Source: Rhodococcoides fascians A25f (lineage in GTDB: Bacteria; Actinomycetota; Actinomycetes; Mycobacteriales; Mycobacteriaceae). From it: 64,000 nt of DNA. This document shows, one piece after another, positions 40,713 through 49,571 of this stretch. The stretch is from NCBI RefSeq assembly GCF_000760935.2, contig NZ_CP049744.1, positions 496,001 to 560,000 on the forward strand, written 5' to 3'. Numbering within the stretch: the stretch's first letter is position 1; each line of letters begins with the position of its first letter. The notes under the pieces were generated by a model. It ran no database searches and had not been told where the DNA came from. It saw only the letters and a program-made list of their open reading frames with translations. A program made the translations under genes and the position numbers.

Positions 40713-42236
40713 CTATTGCTGGCGGCCTGTGTTTTGCCAGGCCACGTCAACACCGCCGAGGTTCCTGGCGAGTTGCGCGCATCCTTCATCTGTGAGGGAA
40801 CAGACGAAATCGACGATTACCCTTCTCAGCGGAACTGTTCGCTTCTCTGGGGCGTCTAGATCGAGGACGTATGCCGCCAACGGTTGGGGTAGCGATGCGG
40901 CCCTACCTTCCGAGCACCACTCCTCTAACGAATGCAGCACAACATTGAGCGCTGCGAGTTGCGACCGCTCGTGCAGAGCGACCGATGGTGCCGAGACCAC
41001 ACGTCCCTGAGCGATCTGCTTAAGTACTTGAACTTCGTGCCAGTCATCGTCCCCAAAATGAATGAACGGGTTTGAGTTAAGGTCGCGCGAGAACCGTAAT
41101 CCCTTCAGTAGATCCTTGATTTTCTCCGAAAAAACTTGTCTGACGGTTGCGTTCATGAGAACGCTGCCATCATAGGGTCCAGAAAAGCTATGCTTAAGCC
41201 ACACTCGCACACGCATCAGTGCCTTAGCGTACGTGTGTTGATCGAATCTGTTGGTGTATTTACGTGCGAGGTCTTCGGCCGAAGACGTAAAGATACCGGA
41301 ATATGATTGTGTATCATCGTTTATATTTAATTCCGAAGAGTCTCGTTTCAGATCATCGCAGATTTGCTCTATATTTATCAGGCCAGCCTGATAGAAATCC
41401 TGAAGATCGTGGATAGCGTACGTGATGTCATCAGCAATATCCATAATCGAGGCTTCTAGTGACGGGGCGGAGTCAGGCACAGTTTGGCCGACCGCCGACC
41501 TAGCAAATTTCAGATTGGTTATGTCATCAGCGTATACGCTGAATTTATTAGAACGCAACGCCTGCGAATGATCCCGCGACCATGGATACTTTTGTACGGC
41601 CGCCATGGACACGGCCGTGAGATTGAGACCATATTTACCCAAAATGATGTGAGGGTCAAGCTTGCTCAACACGCGTGTTGTTTGCGCATTACCTTCAAAC
41701 CCGTCACCATTTTCGTCCAGTTCAAGGAGCCATTTATCAAGAAACTTCTCAGCGGCATGCCCGAAAGGAGCGTGTCCAATATCGTGGGCTAGTCCAGCTA
41801 GTTCACAGGCTGCAATATCCAAACCCCCGGCCAATTGAATATCGAGTTCTGTAATGTTTTCGATAATGTCCGAAGGCTGACTTGTCCGATCGGCACCACC
41901 GTTGGCGCGTGCGATGCGCACAACATCGTTTGCAATTTCGCGAGACAGCGTCGCCACCTTATGAGAGTGCGTTAGGCGGCTATGCATCGAACCGTGCCTT
42001 AGAGTCGGACTGACTACTTGGGTCACTCCCGCAAGTCGAGGGAGATAGGAGCTATATATAACCCTTCCACGATCGCGCTCTGTGGGTGTTCGCATGTCCA
42101 AGCTGTTGGACCCGGGGTTCTCACCAGTAAGCTCCCGCGGCCACAGAGCGGTGAGCCTCGCATGACGAGCACTTTCTAACTGGTCAACAACAAGGCTTCC
42201 GTCCGCCGCGTCTTTCAATGCACGTTTGGAATTCAA
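40713..42236 (-). CDS. HD-domain dGTPase-like dNTP triphosphohydrolase
   Basis: A 507-residue protein. The N-terminal part has RHARLTALWPREL and RDRGRVIYSSYLPRLAGVTQ, then MHSRLTHSHKVATLSREIAN, and the HD motif AHDIGHAPFGHAAEKFL with a later MDIADDITYAIHDLQDFYQA. These are the metal ligands of dGTP triphosphohydrolases, which cleave dNTPs to nucleosides and triphosphate. Such enzymes can deplete nucleotides to stop phage. It starts at TTG overlapping the stop of a small gene, and lies near a RelA/SpoT-domain gene. Confidence 0.88.
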   Translation of the reverse strand: MNSKRALKDAADGSLVVDQLESARHARLTALWPRELTGENPGSNSLDMRTPTERDRGRVIYSSYLPRLAGVTQVVSPTLRHGSMHSRLTHSHKVATLSREIANDVVRIARANGGADRTSQPSDIIENITELDIQLAGGLDIAACELAGLAHDIGHAPFGHAAEKFLDKWLLELDENGDGFEGNAQTTRVLSKLDPHIILGKYGLNLTAVSMAAVQKYPWSRDHSQALRSNKFSVYADDITNLKFARSAVGQTVPDSAPSLEASIMDIADDITYAIHDLQDFYQAGLINIEQICDDLKRDSSELNINDDTQSYSGIFTSSAEDLARKYTNRFDQHTYAKALMRVRVWLKHSFSGPYDGSVLMNATVRQVFSEKIKDLLKGLRFSRDLNSNPFIHFGDDDWHEVQVLKQIAQGRVVSAPSVALHERSQLAALNVVLHSLEEWCSEGRAASLPQPLAAYVLDLDAPEKRTVPLRRVIVDFVCSLTDEGCAQLARNLGGVDVAWQNTGRQQ

Positions 42237-42502
42237 GATATTACGCTATGATCGTGAGGTAAGAAAACCATCTCGTCGGTCGTTTTAAGCAGCCCACGAC
42301 TTAGCGCGAACTGTACGCCGAACATTATTTCCCTGCTTGAACGCGGTGATTCGTCGAGCAGTCTGTCTAACAGTTCGCTTCGATCTATTCCATTCACGCG
42401 CCAAGTTTCGTGATTGGAAATCAGCGCAATTGCAGATTTCGCAAGTTCCTGCAATAGCATCTCCTGCGACCTGGTAGGCAGCTCGGAAATAGGTGCGCTC
42501 AT
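42233..42502 (-). CDS. Small partner protein of the dGTPase-like gene
   Basis: An 89-residue protein with GGAG six bases before ATG 42502. Its sequence (RSQEMLLQELAKSAIALISN, LLDRLLDESPRSSREIMFGV, QFALSRGLLKTTDEM) looks like a compact helical or winged-helix domain. Stop and start overlap with the dGTPase-like gene (TTGA), so both are made together. It may regulate or sense for the enzyme. Confidence 0.65.
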   Translation of the reverse strand: MSAPISELPTRSQEMLLQELAKSAIALISNHETWRVNGIDRSELLDRLLDESPRSSREIMFGVQFALSRGLLKTTDEMVFLPHDHSVIS

Positions 42503-42866
42503 CCTGTTCTCCATCTTTGTTGTTGATTTCCCGGGCGGTTAAATTATATATGCCAACTATAAAGCATCAGAGTCGGCTATTGCAATAGAATTCCTATTCT
42601 AGTTAAGAACCGTGCGGAGGTACCGTCAGGAAAGCCGCTCGTGGGTTTGAGTAGTTCAAACAGGTTGAGAAGATGACCGCCCGGAACGGGGTGCCGAATG
42701 AGTAATGAGAACCGATCGAGTCCAGTGTCATCTGGTCAGTGTACGACCGTTCATGTGTCCTCGCGACGCGTAGTCCAATCCTAGGGGAGAAGGGTGCTCG
42801 CCGGGGTAGTCTGATGAAAACGACAACCGTGAGTGTACTGATCAACCGCAGTCGAAGGGATGCATA
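42503..42866. promoter_or_regulatory. AT-rich divergent promoter region
   Basis: No gene seen in 364 bp. A minus-strand TATAAT (42543-42548) can serve the dGTPase pair. Promoter elements for the rightward RelA/SpoT-domain gene are not obvious. Confidence 0.45.
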
Positions 42867-43916
42867 GTGAGTTCTGGAGACCTGCCGACTGCTTACGCGA
42901 ATTATGTATCTACCCAGATACGTCCGTTGCAGGATCGTCTCAAAAAGGTTTTCAAGGCATGGGAGCGCGAGGAGTTTTGGGCGGAGGAGCGACAGGGATC
43001 GCAGATCACCATCCCGAGTCCAATCCAACGGACCTACAGCCGAGTCAAGCGGTTGGAGAGTGTCGAGGACAAGGCAAAGAAAAATGATCTGGATTTGCAG
43101 AATCACCCGGTTGTCGTAATGAATGCTATGTCCGACATGCTCGGAGCGCGCGTCGTAACCTATGTTACGAACAACATCCCATTGATCGACCGTGCGATCG
43201 CTCGCACCCCTGAATTGGAACTGTCGAAGCATACGAAGCCGAAGTTCTACTTGCCGAAAGATACGATGGATCGCCTAGCGTTAGATTCCGAACGCTTTGA
43301 CATTTCGGAGGTGAAAGACACCGGGTACTCCTCAGTCCACTACGTTTTGCAGTATGTCGGAGATGCGAGCCGTGAGTACCCAGAGTTTGAGCTACAGGTC
43401 CGCACGATGCTCATCGAGGCATGGGGAGAGATCGAGCACAAGTTTGCTTACAAGCCCAGTTCGTCGCCCGAAATTGGAGTCCGGAGGCAACTGCGTATAG
43501 TAGCCGATCATCTCCGAGCGATAGACAGTCATTTCGATCTGATTCATGATCGATTGCAGTATCTTCGAGGCATTAGCAACCCGGGTGATCGTGATCTCGT
43601 TGACGAGGTGAATATCACTCGAATATTCGCCGAAGTGCAAATTCCGCTTCGCGAAAAGGATGTGGTTCCTCTTTTGTCGATTCTCTACGATAATGATTTA
43701 ACGGATATCGGCAGTCTGCGAGCTAGGCTAAAGCCCGAGATAATTTTGGAACTAAAGAAGCAGCTTGCGCTTCTGGAACCGCCACAGGAGTTGACCGGAT
43801 TTCATCTGATCTCGACAGTCGTAAACCTAAATGCAAATTCCAGCGCTGCTGAAGCTAAAGCCGAGCTACTCCGTAGGTTGGAAAGTGTAGAAGCGAGCAG
43901 AATTAGGTTCGACTAA
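42867..43916 (+). CDS. RelA/SpoT-domain nucleotide pyrophosphokinase-like protein
   Basis: A 349-residue protein. The synthetase-fold motifs are visible: SPIQRTYSRVKRLESVEDKA, MSDMLGARVVTYVTNNIPLI (substrate-binding region), DISEVKDTGYSSVHYVLQYV and FELQVRTMLIEAWGEIEHKF. The extra C-terminal 140 residues are helical and unrecognised. No hydrolase, TGS or ACT domain is present, so it is a small alarmone synthetase or a toxic variant. GTG 42867 follows GAAGGGA. It is divergent from the dGTPase-like gene. Confidence 0.85.
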   Translation: MSSGDLPTAYANYVSTQIRPLQDRLKKVFKAWEREEFWAEERQGSQITIPSPIQRTYSRVKRLESVEDKAKKNDLDLQNHPVVVMNAMSDMLGARVVTYVTNNIPLIDRAIARTPELELSKHTKPKFYLPKDTMDRLALDSERFDISEVKDTGYSSVHYVLQYVGDASREYPEFELQVRTMLIEAWGEIEHKFAYKPSSSPEIGVRRQLRIVADHLRAIDSHFDLIHDRLQYLRGISNPGDRDLVDEVNITRIFAEVQIPLREKDVVPLLSILYDNDLTDIGSLRARLKPEIILELKKQLALLEPPQELTGFHLISTVVNLNANSSAAEAKAELLRRLESVEASRIRFD

Positions 43917-44321
43917 TGTTGCGTAATGATTTTCTCGCCGACCTCCGACGGCGTTGCTGGTAGATTGCAGGTTATAATACTCTGCGCCGACGCAGTTGTT
44001 CCGGCCCTTGAACCCGCTGGCGACGTGGCCCGCGGCCTGCCCGTGCAAGATGGAGTGATAGAAGTCGGCCTGGAACCTGTGTTAGAAGGCCACTTGTCGA
44101 GCATCCGACACGTCTCGTTAGGTTTGAATGCTGACCACCCATTCGCCAAGCAAGGATCGCTCGGTGCGGCCGTCAAAAACGCGGTGGTTCAGAGCCTGCT
44201 TTCGTTCAATTGAGTGCTGGCCGTTTGGATCTCTGGGCTTACTGTTTGGCGGGCAAGGCAGTAGCCTTAAAGCGACGAACACATAGGCGTCGCATGCGCG
44301 GCAACGAGGGAACGGGTTCGC
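43917..44321. other. Region with a possible decayed gene
   Basis: No intact gene is convincing. A minus-strand stretch from about 44061 to 43926 reads FQADFYHSILHGQAAGHVAS and GFKGRNNCVGAEYY, which looks protein-like, but it is closed off by a TAA just upstream and continues only in other frames. The plus-strand frame 43926-44213 could be its shadow. This may be a frameshifted remnant. Confidence 0.35.
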
Positions 44322-44609
44322 GTGAGTGAATTCGTAGCGCACCGTTCGTTGCCGTACGCGTGCGTCGTGGCGGTGATCGCCGTAACGATTGCATTTTGGC
44401 CACGACCTGGCTTGACGTCGCCTCCCATGGATTCCAATACGCAGACTAGTGTCGGCGAGGACACGCCTGGAGCGGTCAGGTCGGAGCTCGAACCGATTCC
44501 GGGCGCGCCTCAATCGACTTACGAAGGTTGCACTACCGGGGATTGGACTGCTGCCCCGCGAGCGAGCACAAGTCAGCTGTGCGTCATAGTTCTCGGGCAG
44601 CATCGATGA
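44322..44609 (+). CDS. Small membrane or secreted hypothetical protein
   Basis: Ninety-five residues starting at GTG, with one N-terminal membrane segment (YACVVAVIAVTIAFWPRP) and a polar tail containing two cysteines. The layout suits a secreted or anchored peptide. No ribosome-binding site is decisive. Confidence 0.4.
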   Translation: MSEFVAHRSLPYACVVAVIAVTIAFWPRPGLTSPPMDSNTQTSVGEDTPGAVRSELEPIPGAPQSTYEGCTTGDWTAAPRASTSQLCVIVLGQHR

Positions 44610-44722
44610 GTTTGGTTCTTCGTTTTCGTGGACCAACTTGCTCGGACAGGCTCATACCTCGTGGAATGTCGGAGCCAGGCGAGCTTGACAAGGTTCCACG
44701 GGGGCCGGCTGATCGCAGTCGC

Positions 44723-45697
44723 TTAGGCAGCTCTGAGATGACGCCAGTCTTGGAGCTCGGCAACGTGATTCCTATTGAAGCCAAAATTCTTAGCGACTTC
44801 TGTGGTGCCGCCGTTGCTTCTCACCAGCCAACTGAGCAGGGTGCCGTGCATCGCACGAAAACCTCCGGGCTCATTTCTGCGCCACTTCGACATCTGGATC
44901 TGAAGTGATCGATATCGGGAGTCATCGATGTAGTCGAGTTCGTGCGCGCGATAGATGAGAGCCGCGACGGATACTCCCCATGAGGCTTTCAGTGATACGA
45001 AATGCCGCATATTGGGCTTATCGACCATCGCCGCGTCGAAGTCTGCTCGTGGGAACAGCATTGCGCCAGCAAATCGATTGGCCTCTGATTCCACGTGATC
45101 GTGACGACTTGTGTGCATCGCAAGGTGTCCGATCTCGTGCGCCAAGCTGAACCGAATTCGGTCACCTGGGACAGCGGGATTGAGGCCGATCACGGGAACG
45201 CCTTCGACCCAAGACGACAGGCCGTCCACGCCGTCGAGGCCAAAGATCGGAATGAGACAGATCCCTGCCCTCTCCGCCGCGTCGGTCAAGTTCTGTATCG
45301 GCCCGGACTCCTCCCTGTCGAGCAGTGACCTAACCTCCGCCGCGAGATCTTCTACAGTGTCAACGCTGGTCGGAGCAGCGAGCCTCTGGAGGTTGCTCGC
45401 GGGTGCCTGCGGGGTAGCCGCCTGCAGCTCGCGGAAAACCTCTCCCGCCAGCCGAATCAGTTCTTTCGCCCGCTTTTTCGAAGCTACGGACGTTGCTGCC
45501 CTTGTGCGATGAAGCGGCTCTGACATATCGGGTAAGACCAATCGATCATCCCCGTAGCCAATAGTGTCCAGGCTGCCAGCGAACGTGCGGCGGCCGCTCT
45601 CGATTGCAGAGATCATGGCTGTCGATAGTCCCAGGCGTTCAGACATCTCAGACTGCGTGATTCTCTCGATTTCCCGGAACGCCTTCAGACGGTTCAT
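44723..45697 (-). CDS. HTH-ImmA/IrrE fusion protein
   Basis: A 324-residue protein fusing an XRE helix-turn-helix (RLKAFREIERITQSEMSERL, GLSTAMISAIESGRR) to a zinc peptidase domain with FSLAHEIGHLAMHTSRHDHV and ESEANRFAGAMLFPRADFDA. Such fusions act as self-contained sensors that control neighbouring genes and are frequent in toxin-antitoxin and defence loci. The start overlaps the stop of the partner gene at 45694. Confidence 0.9.
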   Translation of the reverse strand: MNRLKAFREIERITQSEMSERLGLSTAMISAIESGRRTFAGSLDTIGYGDDRLVLPDMSEPLHRTRAATSVASKKRAKELIRLAGEVFRELQAATPQAPASNLQRLAAPTSVDTVEDLAAEVRSLLDREESGPIQNLTDAAERAGICLIPIFGLDGVDGLSSWVEGVPVIGLNPAVPGDRIRFSLAHEIGHLAMHTSRHDHVESEANRFAGAMLFPRADFDAAMVDKPNMRHFVSLKASWGVSVAALIYRAHELDYIDDSRYRSLQIQMSKWRRNEPGGFRAMHGTLLSWLVRSNGGTTEVAKNFGFNRNHVAELQDWRHLRAA

Positions 45698-46254
45698 TCA
45701 TCACTCCCGGCCTCGTCGCCCACGTCGCCGACCTCGTCCCAGTTCGTTTCACTACCCTGGTCAAACTCCCCTTCGTTCAACGTTGAAGCGGCAGCGGATG
45801 GCCAATACCCGATAGCTTCTGGTGCACCGTCCGGGAACAGTCGGCGACTGCCCTTCTTTGCGTATGATTCGCACCACGACAAGGTCAATCCGGTCTTGCT
45901 GAACCTGTAGACAAGTAGTTTCACGCCTGACAGGACACGTCGAACATCGAGATCCAGAGTCGGATCGAGGTGCTCCTGCTCGATCCGCAGGGCTTTCTCG
46001 CTGCGAATCAACAGGTCGGTATTGAGAGTGGTGTCGGTGACGAGGACCCGGCCCATAGAGACATAGGCATTGCCGAGTACGAAGCGGTCATCCTTCATGA
46101 CGCGACCTTGAACGATGGATCTGAACAGCTGCGCTTTGGCCAGCACAGTCATAGGCCAATCATGTTCTGTGGCGAAGTTTCGCGCGGCCACCGCTGTCTC
46201 GTCGTACGAGTCCAGCATCATTCCTGCCAAGTCGTCGACCTGTGCCATCTCCAT
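45694..46254 (-). CDS. Partner of the HTH-ImmA protein
   Basis: A 186-residue protein with no recognised family. The core (AKAQLFRSIVQGRVMKDDRF, VLVTDTTLNTDLLIRSEKAL, LLVYRFSKTGLTLSWCESYA) is mixed alpha/beta, and the tail is very acidic. Tight coupling to the HTH-ImmA gene suggests a toxin-antitoxin-like pair or a substrate and sensor. Confidence 0.6.
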   Translation of the reverse strand: MEMAQVDDLAGMMLDSYDETAVAARNFATEHDWPMTVLAKAQLFRSIVQGRVMKDDRFVLGNAYVSMGRVLVTDTTLNTDLLIRSEKALRIEQEHLDPTLDLDVRRVLSGVKLLVYRFSKTGLTLSWCESYAKKGSRRLFPDGAPEAIGYWPSAAASTLNEGEFDQGSETNWDEVGDVGDEAGSDE

Positions 46255-46712
46255 GCCTAGAATCTTACATCATGCGTAGAATTTGCACACGAAATGTAAC
46301 CGAGCGTCTTGCAAGCGAATGGCTTCTTGGGCGACTGGCGAACGGCATGCGGCGGTCAAGGCCGCGACGGGGTGCGAGCAAGACGGAAAGACCACGCGAT
46401 CCGCCGCCGCGACGTGCGTGGGCTCGGGACATGCTTTGGCGCAGCGCAGCTCGGGCGCACCCAGAGGATCCTAGTTCGACATGTACGAGTCGTATGCCTC
46501 CGAGCAAGCGCCCCAGCTAACACGCGAGGAAGCGACGGCACACTTCGGACTGCGACCTTCTCGGCCACGCGTACGGTGTCAGTGATCTTGGCGATTCGAT
46601 TGTCGTCACTATTGTGTCAACTGGCTATCCTGAATTGGTACGAAAGATCTTCACAATGACCGTGTGACCTATAGCGCTACAACTCCAGCACTAGCATCTG
46701 CACTAGGCGAGG
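46255..46712. other. Gene-poor interval
   Basis: No intact gene in 458 bp. A short stretch near 46549-46666 reads DLLGHAYGVSDLGDSIVVTI then VSTGYPELVRKIFTMTV before a stop and may be the tail of a lost gene, but no start or family can be assigned. Confidence 0.4.
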
Positions 46713-47396
46713 CTACCGCTTGGCCAGCGATACTCGTAGTTCCTTCGCGTGCAAATACGGTGTGCCCAATGCGATCATGTACGACACGATGAAGTCGTCA
46801 TCGAGCTGTTCAGCCCTCAGGTCATCAACTGCGTAGGCAACCCTGTTCATAGAAAAACTGTCGCGCGACCGATATCCGTTGTTGCCGTAAAACGCAAGGC
46901 GTTCAAAGACGGCATGGATCTCCTCACCCACTCCTGGATGATGTTCGCCTGTAGTGAGATTGAGCGCTCTGGTGGCGGCGGCCCACCCCTCTAATCGAGG
47001 ACTGTCATACTCAACCAAACCCAAGGTCAGCCCCCTCGCGAGCGACACTCCGAGTGGCAACAGCTCATCGCTTGGCGTAAACACAAGAACTGGACCGCCG
47101 CTCCGGGTGGGCGACGAACTTCTGGGCGTCGCAACATTACCGTTGGAGGCGAACGCTCGAACACTGGATTGGTAGCTGAAGCTCTGCTTGACGGCCCCAA
47201 CCGTGATTCGATCACCGATTCGTGGGCAGTTGGCCTGCAGCCATCGGACCACAACTGCGTTGTCCAAGTTTATGTCTGATCCTTCACGATACGGAATCCA
47301 CACGCCGTCATGGTGGGCACTGCGCTTGTTCACAGTCGTAGCATATACGGCAGGTATAACGCGATACCTTCGCCCGCTGGAACCCCGGGTGCGCAT
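46713..47396 (-). CDS. Hypothetical protein
   Basis: A 227-residue protein, not recognised. It is mixed alpha/beta (GVWIPYREGSDINLDNAVVV, GGPVLVFTPSDELLPLGVSL, ARGLTLGLVEYDSPRLEGWA) with a helical end. It is isolated between intergenic gaps, upstream of Gabija-side debris, and may be another accessory cargo gene. Confidence 0.55.
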   Translation of the reverse strand: MRTRGSSGRRYRVIPAVYATTVNKRSAHHDGVWIPYREGSDINLDNAVVVRWLQANCPRIGDRITVGAVKQSFSYQSSVRAFASNGNVATPRSSSPTRSGGPVLVFTPSDELLPLGVSLARGLTLGLVEYDSPRLEGWAAATRALNLTTGEHHPGVGEEIHAVFERLAFYGNNGYRSRDSFSMNRVAYAVDDLRAEQLDDDFIVSYMIALGTPYLHAKELRVSLAKR

Positions 47397-47498
47397 CTCC
47401 CGATTCGGAGTTCAGTCATCCGCATGATCTCAGGTAACACCGACTAGCTCAAGAACACCTCAGTCGATCGCATATCTGCCTCGTGTCACCTTCTCTAT

Positions 47499-47685
47499 GG
47501 AACAGAAGAAACTACTTCCAGTGCTTGACAGCGCTCGTGACACCGTCTCGGCCGAACTCGACGCGATCAAGCAAAGCGACCGGCAGGACTCAGCCGCTTG
47601 AACCTACAAGTCATACCACTTGCTCAACTTCCGACGTGTCTCCTTCGATAGGTTTCAATGCCCCGTACTTACCTCCGCCAAGTGA
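47499..47685 (+). pseudogene. Degenerate 3' copy of the gene at 51742
   Basis: The plus-strand reading DTVSAELDAIKQSDRQDSAA, a TGA, then YHLLNFRRVSFDRFQCPVLT closely matches the end of the intact protein at 51742-52377 (ETVSAELDAMELSERQGSAA and HLLNIRRVSLDRFECHALT). The in-frame stop and missing 5' part show it is a fragment. The two copies bracket the Gabija genes. Confidence 0.8.
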
Positions 47686-47710
47686 CAATCATTTTCAAAT
47701 GACAGAGGTG

Positions 47711-47753
47711 CGTCGAGTTTGAACATTTTTAGTCGAACTCGACACGCTTTTTT
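47711..47753 (+). terminator. Terminator-like hairpin with T-run
   Basis: CGTCGAGTT pairs with AACTCGACACG (47736-47746) apart from a two-base bulge, followed by a run of Ts. It lies after the gene remnant and before the end of the opposite gajB. Confidence 0.5.
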
Positions 47754-47813
47754 GTCCGGAGGTCAGAGGGGTTCAAATCTCGCTTGGTGTTTTCCTGCGC
47801 AAGGACTTAAAGA

Positions 47814-49571
47814 TCAAAGGATTTTATACGGAATATTATCTCGATCCAATATTTCAGTGAGGTCAGATTGACGTGAAGGCGCGACAGAAAGAGCAAGAAG
47901 GTACTGGGCACGGCTTGCACCTACGTAGAGGACTCTTCGTGCTTCTGAACTTATGCCATTGTTCCAATCATTCAAACCTGGCTGTATGCCTCTCTGAATT
48001 GCATGTGGGATATGAAGCATGACTGCCGGAAACTCTAAACCTTTCACGCCGTGAATGTGCGCATGTCGGATCACATTATATTCTGAATTTCGTTTTCGTG
48101 AAAGCCACATGTTCCATACATCGTCGCGCGGAACCATAAATTTGCGCCCAAGGTTTGCCAATCTGGGCGCTTTAATGTCTTTCGTTACGTTAAAAATTGC
48201 AGCAGTGATCGCTTCCTTAACGTGCACCTTGGTAGTCCACTGATTCGAAGCAACAAGGAGTTGGGCTAACGACAGTTGAACTGTATTTATATCTAGCTTG
48301 AGATAATCAAGCTTTGCCTCACTGGTCCGGGCTTCCGGTGCCAGCGTGGCCAGGTCGAAACACTTGAATATTAACGCGAGATAAGACGGTAAAGACTTTC
48401 GGCGAACCTCCGGATCGCGGCTAGAGTTTAGGCGCATTAATATGCTAAGTAATTTTCCTGTATTGTGATAACCGTCCTCAATGTTGACGGTCGTGTCACC
48501 GGACATCTTCGCGCACTGCTTCCGCGTGGGCGCAAGCAAGATTCCTTTGCTTTCAGCGATATAAAAATCCGCCATCAGCCTACGGAACTTCTCTAGTCTT
48601 GCGGAGTCAGTCCCAGTCAGTATAAAAATGTGTTCTGGGATACCCTCCGGGCGTTCTGTGACGGCAGAGATGATCTTATCGCGGCCAGCCCTAAGGCTCG
48701 TCGTGATAGCACAGATCGCGTCTGATGACCGATAACAGTCATTGAGTCTGACTACACTGGACGGTGCTGTGGATGCAACGAGATCGGAAAATAGTTGCGG
48801 CTTGGCGTTCCGAAACTCGTAGATGCCTTGATCTGGGTCTGCGACAACTACTACGTTGATGTTGAGTCTTTCGAGTTCAGAGCGAATATCGTACTCGATC
48901 TGCGAGCAGTCTTGAAATTCATCTATAATTATTTCGGAAAAACGCCTTCGTAATCGATCCGTGACTGGATCCGGTATGGATCCTTTTAAGAGTTTCAAAG
49001 CAAATGTGCGTGCATGATCGCAATCATAGACGTGCTTTGCTGTGAGGCTTTCGGCAAGTTTCTGTGCACGATCTTGGATACCATCGATGCCAATTCCAGC
49101 GGTGGACAATGCCCTGAGGTACTGTTGCGTGTCGACGCTGGGTGTTTCGGTTAGTGCTACTTTTCCGCTGGAGTTTGGTGTGAACTGTGACAATTCGATT
49201 CCCTTGCCAGTCACAGATAATTCCCGAAGTTCTGTCCAGTCAGCTTTGAGATCATCCCAACTGTCCACGTATTGCGGGCGTCGTCCTGTTATTCTAGTGA
49301 CATGCGGTGTAACAATGAACTGGTGAATAAACCGGTCGAATGTGCCGATGAAATGCGGCGGCTTGGCCAAATCTCTTTGTTTGCGCGTCCTTGAAAGGAT
49401 CTCCGCTACGGCAGTATTAGTAAAAGATACGAGTGCGACGCCTCGCGTAGATGCGTGTACTTGTTGATCAAAGCGAGCCAGGATTGCCCTGGTCTTTCCT
49501 GCACCGGGGCATGCGGATACCACTTTGGTTTCAGCATTCAGAACTTGTTCCTGGCCCTCACTTAGTTGCAT
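47814..49571 (-). CDS. gajB: Gabija helicase GajB
   Basis: A 585-residue UvrD/Rep-type superfamily 1 helicase. Motifs in order: QLSEGQEQVLNAE, Walker A VSACPGAGKTRAILARFDQQ, VSFTNTAVAEI, Walker B EIIIDEFQDCSQIEYD, VVVADPDQGIYEFRNAKP, HGVKGLEFPAVMLH and RRVLYVGASRAQYLLALSV. In Gabija, GajB works with the GajA nuclease to stop phage. ATG 49571 with AAGGA is preferred; a longer start at 49592 overlaps GajA further. The start lies inside the end of gajA. Confidence 0.9.
   Translation of the reverse strand: MQLSEGQEQVLNAETKVVSACPGAGKTRAILARFDQQVHASTRGVALVSFTNTAVAEILSRTRKQRDLAKPPHFIGTFDRFIHQFIVTPHVTRITGRRPQYVDSWDDLKADWTELRELSVTGKGIELSQFTPNSSGKVALTETPSVDTQQYLRALSTAGIGIDGIQDRAQKLAESLTAKHVYDCDHARTFALKLLKGSIPDPVTDRLRRRFSEIIIDEFQDCSQIEYDIRSELERLNINVVVVADPDQGIYEFRNAKPQLFSDLVASTAPSSVVRLNDCYRSSDAICAITTSLRAGRDKIISAVTERPEGIPEHIFILTGTDSARLEKFRRLMADFYIAESKGILLAPTRKQCAKMSGDTTVNIEDGYHNTGKLLSILMRLNSSRDPEVRRKSLPSYLALIFKCFDLATLAPEARTSEAKLDYLKLDINTVQLSLAQLLVASNQWTTKVHVKEAITAAIFNVTKDIKAPRLANLGRKFMVPRDDVWNMWLSRKRNSEYNVIRHAHIHGVKGLEFPAVMLHIPHAIQRGIQPGLNDWNNGISSEARRVLYVGASRAQYLLALSVAPSRQSDLTEILDRDNIPYKIL

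Noticed and set aside
43926..44213. Plus-strand 95-codon frame after the RelA/SpoT gene
   Set aside because: No ribosome-binding site or family; the opposite strand carries a more protein-like but broken reading, so neither is called a gene.
46242..46659. Short overlapping plus-strand frames in a gene-poor gap
   Set aside because: Arg/Ser-rich composition, no start signals and no motifs; likely non-coding or decayed.
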